Shown here in pieces: positions 56,489 to 64,000 of a stretch of 64,000 nt of DNA (positions are counted from its first letter, which is position 1; the number at the start of each line of letters is the position of its first letter). The stretch comes from Yamagishiella unicocca (taxonomy: Eukaryota > Chlorophyta > Chlorophyceae > Chlamydomonadales > Volvocaceae): the NCBI GenBank assembly GCA_003116995.1, contig BDSL01000018.1, forward strand, positions 310,001 through 374,000, written 5' to 3'. The notes beneath the pieces are model-generated. The model saw nothing but the letters and a program-made list of their open reading frames with translations, made no database searches and was not told where the DNA came from. Made by a program: the position numbers and the translations under genes.

Positions 56489-59400
56489 CTAGGCACTTAT
56501 TTGCTGCACCAGCTCCACGCTGCCAGTGCCGATCTCCACCACGCGGCCGACGCACAGCCGCGCTGCTGGCGACTTCAGGTCGTCCACGGAACCGCGTAGG
56601 GTTGCGTCGGTGAGGAAGTGCGCAGCTGTCTCGAAAGACATCTTCAGGAAGGGCGACACGCTCGACTCGATGCCAATGCGGTTGCAGGCGCGGTAGCCAC
56701 CCTGCACAGCGAACGCAAGGCCAAACGTTTAGAGCTGAGCGTAGCTTTGGAAAGCCGAGCGCAACCAAATGCCACGGGCGAACTATTTTCATCATCACGA
56801 CTACGGGAAATTCGCGCGGGGATGCAACCACTGAACAGCAGCACATCCTACACTTGCCAGAGCGATATGAGCTAGGAGGGTGAGCGCGCCGTACCTGGTG
56901 CGTCATGAAGTCAGCGATGAGGCTGAGGTGGCGGGGATCCACGCCAATGCCGTACGCGCTGAAGACCGATTGCACTTCGCGCATGATGGTGGCGCGCGCC
57001 GCCTCCACGCCGTAGGTGTTCAGCATCGCGTACACGTCGTTGGTGGTCACTGCCTTCACGTCGGCCAGGTCATAGTGCTGCCAGGCGCCCTCGAAATTGA
57101 CGCCATCGGTCTGCACCTTGGCGGCCTCCTTGTTCTGGCCGTCGACGACGTATACCTGGATTCGCAGGGGCACACACGACACAGCCGGCGCAGGGATAAT
57201 ACAGTTGAGCACAAAGCAGGTCGCCGTGGTGATAACGCAGAACTGCCATAACTAAAGCACATCGCCAATACGGTAAACTGTAAAACTAGGTTACGCTTCA
57301 TGCTAGTAGGAGACCGCGCGGCAGAGGAGCTCCGCACCTTGTCGATGCCGTCTGTTGACCGCACCAGCGTAAGGGCAGCAACCCGCTCCACAATTTCCAG
57401 CATCAGCAGCTTGGGGCTGCTGAGCGACAACGTCATCGTCAGGCTGCAGGTGTGGCGCGCGAAGTCGATGTCGGGGTCGCTGTTAGCGGCGGCAGCGGCG
57501 TCCAGGCTCTTCCCGGCGGCCTTGGCGCGGCCCTGCGGAGGCGGCAGCACAGCAACATTGTCGCTCGATCGTGTCACGCATGGGCGTCAGACCGTCAAAG
57601 GCAACAAACCTCTTTAGGAGGTCCGTTCCGCGCCGCAACAAAAGCACGGTTGTGATCAATTTGTCGTGGCTTGTTGGCTTTGAGTCGTTTGTGAATTGGC
57701 ACGGTGTGGTTGTAGCTAAGAGCCATCAGATAGTGGTGCATGTAAGTTGTCCGTCAGGAATTAGGACTAAAAGTGGTGTGGTTGTTATCATCTTCGGCTC
57801 GTGCATGGTTCGTGCATGGTTCGTGCGTGGCTCGAGCATGGCTCGTGATTGGCCGGGTGCATGACTAGGAGCAGTCCGAGGGGTCGGAGTGGTGCATGAT
57901 CAGTGTTCTCAGCATCGGGTGTAAACCCAATCAGAACAAATATGTGGTGATTGTTCTCGTCACTCCCCTCACTGCCGCATCTTCCGAGCGCAAGAGCCCA
58001 CCCAGCTTCGGGAGCAGGCGTCATGCTTCCGCACATCTCGTGGTCAGGACAGACGAGCTGCTGCTGTAGAATACAAACTGCAGCTACAACAGCAGCCCCC
58101 ACGCAGGCTACGTACATGCTGCATACGCAAGACATGGCTCCTTATGGTATCTCTACCATGCGGGCGAAAGCAGCCAACATCAGAACGCCATGTGATGATC
58201 GCCGCATGGTGGCATGGATCCCCCACGACACGTCTACACACCGCATTCGTGCCTCCCTCCGCCTCATCTTCCACCACGTCTTCGCCGCCGCTGTCCGCCT
58301 CGTCATCGTCATCCCCGGCCGCCAGACCTCGCCGCTCAGCCTGCCGTCGCGCCACCGCCGCCGCCTGCTCGTCCTCCTCATCGCCGGCGTCGTACGTTGC
58401 GGCCTCGCCGCGGCCGCCCCGGAACCTATATCCGAACGCCGCCGTGGGGCGTGTCGCACGGAGGGGATCGCCTGGTTGCTCGAATGTCGCAAAGGCGTGC
58501 ACACGAACGAAGGCCGCAACCGACAGCAAGGACGGCACGATGGTATACGACATTACAAATTGATTTCGGAGCCATCTGCCGTACCTGAGCTTGCCCTCCC
58601 GCAGCTCCTCGTTATCTTCCGCGTCCTCGAAGTCGTCCGCCTTCTCGCTCTTACTGGCCGCCTTCGCACGCGCGTCGCCGGCACCGTCCTCGTCGCCTGC
58701 AAGGCAAATGCAAAGATAGGGTTTCCGCGCCCTGTTGGTTTTGACCTCGCGCACACGGAAGCGCCGGAAACTACACTGAGAACTACATGGTCACTCTAGG
58801 TAAGCGATAAATCGGGTGCAGGCGGAGTCCTGTGGCCGAGTCCTTGTCACGAGGGCTCTGGGGGGTCACCGTGTGCTTCGGGAGCCCTCGCGTGTCAGAA
58901 CGGCTTATGCCAACCCTGGCCGATTTTGGCATTACACGTGCCCCGTGCACACGACAAACGTAGGACCGGTGCCCGAACTGAGCTGCGTGCCGTACGGACT
59001 GCCGCGCTGCCGAGGAGCCAGCGCTCGTGCAACACCCGCAGTATTAAGAGACCACTCATGCATCAGTGCGATGTGTCGTGCGAGGAGAATAAGAGCATCT
59101 GTCAGGACCTTGGAATGTTGTCAGCACAATTTTGTGCTCAGATATTGTCAGGTGAAGGTTGTAATTGTTCATCAGCCAGATAGAGCTCATGGAGTCGATG
59201 CGCCCAACCCTTATCCAGTGGACTGCCCCCCCCCTCGCCACACGATGGCATCTGTCAGGACCTTGGAATGTTGTCAGCACTGCAAGTGCTCAGTTATTGT
59301 CAGGTGAAGGTCATGATTGGTCATCCTTCAGATGATCCAGAGCGCAGCGAGTTGTATACTAGCAATTCAAGTAAAATGCACTCCGCAGCGAGTTGTATAC

Positions 59401-62400
59401 TACCAATTCAAGTACGCAGCTAAGGCATCTGGACAACATGTCGCAGCGCCATTATCACACGTCCCCGTGGGAGAGTTTGCGGGAGCGCGTGGTCTTTGCG
59501 CCGCACGTGGGGTCGCTTTGGGCATCACGCGGCATCCCCCCAGTCACTGAAAGGACAGGCGAATGTTTGACCGTGAGCCTTAATATGTGCATCCGCGCGT
59601 CTTCCTGGTTGTTCTGGAGTGCAGTAGTGATCGATGTAGCCATGGATTTGTACACGAGAACTCGATGGTCGCGGGCCCAAGTGCTCTTGTCACGGCGAGA
59701 ACGTCTCTCTTGGCATCACGCGGCATCCCCCCAGTCACTGAATTGACAGGCGAATGTTTGACCGTGAGCCGTACGTGCCCGTAACTTTCCAATGTGTATG
59801 CCCATGCGTTGTCGGTGTCCATGTATCTGTCCATGGGAAATCAGCCATCCATCAGACCCACCCTTACATCTCCAAGATGCCGATTTCACAGCAGCTGGCT
59901 GGCTCTCTTCCCACCCTACCTGCGGAGCCGCCTGCTGCGGGCGCCTCGCCATCTTGCACGGTCGAGATGTCCACCTTGCCTATGCCCACTCCCGCCTTGC
60001 GCTTCGCCTCCTTCTCCACCTCGAGCTGCAGCCGCTTGGAGAAGATGCCCCGGAACACCTTGACGAGTTCCTCGAAGCTCAGGTTCGCCTCAGGCGGGTA
60101 CTGCGAAGGGCTGGTCAGGAGGAGAAAACAGGATAGGGAAGGAACACAGTGACGAACAGCTTCAATTCCGTTTCTTCCAACCGTGCCCGACAAGTTCACG
60201 TCCCAAACGCCCCAGCTTCACGTCATGCTTATGGCCTGGCGGTGTTGGACCATGACATAAAACATATTTAAAGCCCTGAGCGACCCACCTGAAGAACTGC
60301 AACGTCAACCGGTAAACGCGGCCGTAACCCTCCGCCAGCGCCGGCACCCGCACCACAGGGCTCTCCTCCACGGTGATGCCAGCCAGGCACTCCGCCAGCC
60401 GCAGGCGACGCATGCGGTTCGCAAGCACCTGCGCCTCCGCGGCGCCGCAGCCGGGTAGCACCGGCAGCGTCATAACGGGCGTCTTGATGCGTTTCGCCGC
60501 CGTCATGAGGATCTCTCGCAGTCGCGGGATACCGAGCGTCACATTGGCCTCGCCACGACCTGCCATGTGGAAGGTGTTGAGGGTCATTTGCGTGCTGGGC
60601 TCGCCTGCAGGGGGGGTGGGGGGCGGAGCAGGGGAAGAGTTCAAACGTTGGTGTCAGGACCACAGCATGATCGCATCAGGGCCAAAGCAACCGGCGCATT
60701 CGCAGGCATTCAGGGTAAGGGTGCGTGAGCAGGGCCGTGTGGCGCTACGACAGCAGCAGAAAGGTGGTATGGCTTGCATCGGGCTGTATCGGACATAGTG
60801 GTCAGTACATGCGGGGAATTGTACGGCCGTGTGTCAGGATGTCGCACACCCACCTACGGACTGTGCCGCTAGCACCCCCACCGCCTCTCCGGCGGCGGCC
60901 AGCGACCGCATGTACTTCAGCATCATAAGCTGCGAGAACGTGGCTGCGTCCACGGCGCCACTGCCTGACCGGCTGGGCCCGGCAGCAGCAGCCGCAACCG
61001 CGACGCCGCGCTTGTCCTTCTTCGACTTCTTGCCCGAAGCGCCGGCTTCAGCACCTGAGTGTCACGAACCAGTCCAGGGCAGGAAAGCGGCAATCAAGCA
61101 ACGTCTTCAACATGCGTGCGGTTTTTGAAACAAATCCAAACAGCTCCATACGCCAAGCACGTATAACACAACATCGACGAAGACGCCACGAAGCAAAGAG
61201 ATTGATGTCGATGTTGGAGTCCTCAAACTGCCTCGAGTCCTCGACTAAATTCAAATGTGATGCCAAACAATGGAAGATGACTGAACGCCACGGTACTGAT
61301 AGCACCACTGCAGGCGCGCGCCCACCCGTCCCCTCCGCACCTGCGGTCAGCGCCCGCAGCTCGCCGTCTGGGTTCGACCTTACGTACGCCTGCAGCGCAT
61401 CCGCGAACGCCTCGCTCGAGGCCCCCACCACTGTCGGCGGGTGGAACGCGCTGACCGGCAGGCCGCCAAGCAGCGCCTCGGCGCGCTGGCGGCTGACTGC
61501 TGCCGCGTCCAGCTGGCCCGCAGCCGCCTGCTCGGCAGCCCGGCTGAGCAGCTTCGCGCGCGCCTTCAAGTCGGAGGCGACCTCCGCCTCACGCCCCGTC
61601 AGTTCAGCAACCTGAGGGCGGCAAAGGATGCGACGGCGGGGGGTGCTTGCGGATCAAGAGGCTGCCGGATTGCCCGAGGGAAGGAAGGGGCTCGCAAAGG
61701 GGTGGTGCGGCCCGCTTATACAGATGCAATGCCATCCAACGATACGCGGTCGGGAGCTAGGAACGCAAAAGAGCAGGCCTGCCTTCCCATCGTGGCCTGA
61801 TATGCCCGGGATTGGTGTGATGGTCACAGTACAGTGGGGAAAAAGAGGTGGTGGAAACAGCGTGTAGCCCCGCCCGAAGCCGATGTGCATAGCCGAATTG
61901 CGCACCTCGCTGGCGGCCAGCGCAGTGTCCTTGTCCACCAGCTGCGAGAACCGCTCCGCGTTGCGAGCCAGGAAGGCAAACTGCCGCATATACGACACGC
62001 CCATGACGTCCAGCCCGTCCTCGCCGTACGCAAACTGAACGATGGAGGCGTCGCAGTTGTCGCGCACCGAGCCGTCGTAGTGGACGCGCAGGGCTTCGAG
62101 GTTCTTCACCAGGCACCTGTTGGTCCACATTCGGCCGAACACGTCAGTGGTGTTTAGGCGTGTGTTGTTGGCATCGTTAGGGAAGGTAATGAAGCGAAGG
62201 CGCCGAGTAATGAAAGGAGGCCTGCTGAGGTTGGGTGGTAAGTCGGGGACGCATCGTGTTCGCATCAAGGACGCTGGTGCGGGATGGACACATGATGGTG
62301 TCGCAGCGCCATTATCACACGTCCCCGTGGGAGAGTTTGCGGGAGCGCGTGGTCTTTGCGCCGCACGTGGGGTCGCTTTGGGCATCACGCGGCATCCCCC

Positions 62401-63767
62401 CAGTCACTGAAAGGACAGGCGAATGTTTGACCGTGAGCCTTAATCTGTGCATCCGCGCGCCTTCCTTGTTTTTCTAGGGTGCAATAATGATCGATGTAGC
62501 CATGGATTTGTACACGAGAACTCGATGGTTGCGGGCCCAAGTGCTCTTGTCACGGCGAGAACGTCTCTCTTGGCATCACGCGGCATCCCCCCAGTCACTG
62601 AATTGACAGGCGAATGTTTGACCGTGAGCCTTATCCTCTTCCCCACAACTCCACCCCTAGACAGGTCGTACTAGGTCCATGTCAACATGTGGCCCCTGTT
62701 GAAACACGGCGGCGACGAAAGGCCCTATGCCAGCGTGCTCTTGTAGCGGCGTCTAATACACTTCGCTGTCGGCATCACGCGGCATCCCCCCAGTCACAGT
62801 GAGGACAGGCGAATGTTTGACCGTGAGCCGTTCAGACAGCCGCAACACCCTGCCTGAGCCTGGTACCTCAAATCCCCTCCTGTAACATTACCACCCCGCC
62901 CATTCTGTGTCTACCCAGCACACAGGGTATCTGCGCCCAACCGTTTGGAAAGAGCAACCCAAGCCACGGAGCAGCACTTGGGGACAGCATTGGTTGACCA
63001 GCCGGGGTCCCCAGGCCACACGCTGCGCCAAACACCGTGTGGACGGTACATACCGGAAGCTGAATGCTGGCTTACCTCTGCAGGTAGCCCGAGCGGGAGG
63101 TCTTGACGGCCGTGTCGACGAGCCCCTCGCGACCAGCCATGCAGTGGAAGTAGTACTCCTGATGTGGTTCGGGTGGTGGTGGAGAACGACATGGTAAGGA
63201 TACGCCGCACACGGTATACATCATGAGACTACTTTCAGTACTCCGATATCGACGACAACATCCGAAATAGCTGCACGTTCCAGGGTAAGAAGGCACCGAT
63301 AGCATCTCCTCGTTTTTCATACTTACAACCTGCCTCTGAAAGCAGATTCTCCAGCTCATTAATCCCAAGTCACCATGCGACACCTGCGGCCTCCTCACAC
63401 AACCCACCTGCGGCCTTAGCCCCGTCAGGAAGCGGTCCCCAATGAAGCCGTTGGAACGGCCGCCTCCATCGTACGGCCGGAAGCACGGAAGCGTCTTGCC
63501 GCTGGCCATCCGCGGCGGGCGCCTGCCCTCCAGCTCCTGCTGCCCCAGCAGGCAGGAGATCTGGCTGAAGTTGACGAGGGAGCCCTTGGCGCCGGTGATG
63601 GTCATGAGGGACAGGCAGTTGCGAGGGAAGGCCTTGGCTTGGCCACCCGGCAAGCAGATCTTGATGACCTCCGATGACAGCGCGTGCATGGCGCCAGAGC
63701 CCTTCATGTCGTGTGCCTTGCCCGTGTCGCGGTTGGCCCGGTAGCGCTCGCTGAGCGCGGCCGCGAC
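56489..63767 (-). CDS. RPA1: DNA-directed RNA polymerase I largest subunit, C-terminal part (5' end outside window)
   Basis: Twelve exons join in phase: 63408-63767, 63076-63158, 61906-62116, 61341-61611, 60854-61054, 60289-60604, 59920-60110, 58585-58696, 58242-58425, 57338-57532, 56895-57155 and 56489-56701, giving 865 residues. The catalytic NADFDGD part lies beyond the right edge. RPA1 forms the active centre of Pol I, which makes the large rRNA precursor. Seen: [37 protein letters not shown], the bridge helix [42 protein letters not shown], the trigger loop [51 protein letters not shown], and [17 protein letters not shown]. The C-terminus [19 protein letters not shown] fits Pol I rather than Pol II or III, since there is no heptad CTD. 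An acidic insert lies in the 58242-58696 exons. Two introns carry a shared 332-bp repeat. Confidence 0.96.
59096..59330 (+). repeat. Imperfect ~85-bp direct repeat in RPA1 intron
   Basis: The segment starting gcatctgtcaggaccttgga at about 59096 recurs at about 59249 with the same continuation (atgttgtcagcac, tgctca, attgtcaggtgaagg). It lies in the 1.2-kb intron 58697-59919. Confidence 0.8.
59439..59770 (+). repeat. 332-bp intronic repeat, copy 1
   Basis: This segment begins tgtcgcagcgccattatcac and ends tgtttgaccgtgagcc. It is nearly identical, without length change, to 62299-62630. It contains two copies of a 59-bp unit (59521-59579 and 59712-59770) that starts ggcatcacgcggcatccccc. It lies in the RPA1 intron 58697-59919. 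Confidence 0.93.
62299..62630 (+). repeat. 332-bp intronic repeat, copy 2
   Basis: This is the second copy of the element at 59439-59770, inside a different RPA1 intron (62117-63075). It has the same two internal 59-bp units (62381-62439 and 62572-62630). Only a few substitutions separate the copies. Confidence 0.93.
62771..62829 (+). repeat. Fifth copy of the 59-bp unit, alone
   Basis: A single unit starting ggcatcacgcggcatccccc, with two small changes (cagtcacagtgaggacagg), lies 141 bp after the second 332-bp element in the same intron. The other four units lie within the two 332-bp copies. Confidence 0.9.
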
Positions 63768-64000
63768 CTGCATGAGGAGAAGATGACGAGGCGGTGGCGG
63801 CGCGGGTTACTTTTCGCGTCATGAGCTACTGTCAAGCACCCTAATGGCGACGTCGGTAGTTGGCGAGGAAGTGTGTCGAGGTTCTGGAGCTAATCCAGAA
63901 AAAGTGATCGCAAAAGGCAAAGCTGCAGGCATCAAGCAGCGACGGCTGAATGTTTCCATCATGCTGTAAGGGGCCAGCTTGCCCGGTGGTGCAGCCCTGG

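Overview
The window looks like nuclear DNA of a volvocine green alga (Chlamydomonas/Volvox/Gonium type). The GC content is high. Genes are split by many short GT-AG introns. Proteins carry long Ala/Gly/Ser/Pro/Gln tracts that interrupt conserved domains. TGTAA motifs of the Chlamydomonas polyadenylation type follow some genes. Conserved proteins include a chloroplast-division dynamin and an aurora-like kinase. No bacterial operons, rRNA, tRNA or CRISPR array were seen. All gene models below were built by reading splice sites by eye. Every exon junction listed keeps a consistent codon phase, but none is checked against transcripts.

Layout, left to right. (1) <1-5160, minus: a large unrecognised multi-pass membrane protein with a low-complexity tail running off the left edge. 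(2) 5747-8068, plus: a divergent-PAP2 (DUF212/YuiD-like) protein, starting divergently from gene 1. (3) 8069-10599: a long spacer holding one end of a dispersed repeat. (4) 10600-17056, plus: an M3-family metallopeptidase of the mitochondrial intermediate peptidase type, with large inserts. (5) 17354-26570, minus: a 2,303-residue adenylation / carrier / PQQ-repeat fusion of the AASDH (ACSF4-U26, beta-alanine-activating enzyme) type, convergent with gene 4. (6) 26890-29403, plus: a membrane-anchored OMS1/UbiE-like methyltransferase, divergent from gene 5. (7) 29852-30681, minus: ribosomal protein eS27, whose start codon sits alone on its exon. (8) 30682-32825: a lower-GC spacer with an orphan ORF. 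(9) 32826-39262, minus: DRP5B/ARC5, 15 exons, apparently complete. (10) 39557-48194, plus: SPB1/FTSJ3 rRNA methyltransferase, 16 exons, divergent from DRP5B. (11) 48195-50872: spacer. (12) 50873-54640, plus: an aurora-like (CALK-type) protein kinase. (13) 54641-56488: spacer. (14) 56489->63767, minus: the C-terminal part of the RNA polymerase I largest subunit, continuing past the right edge.

Several genes serve ribosome production (eS27, SPB1, RPA1) or organelle biology (DRP5B, the M3 peptidase, the OMS1-like methyltransferase). Eukaryotic neighbours need not be functionally linked, so this is not evidence of a cluster. The most unusual items are the AASDH-like fusion with an altered adenylation motif, a roughly 197-bp near-perfect palindrome inside an SPB1 intron, and a 332-bp element duplicated in two different introns of RPA1 together with a 59-bp unit present five times.
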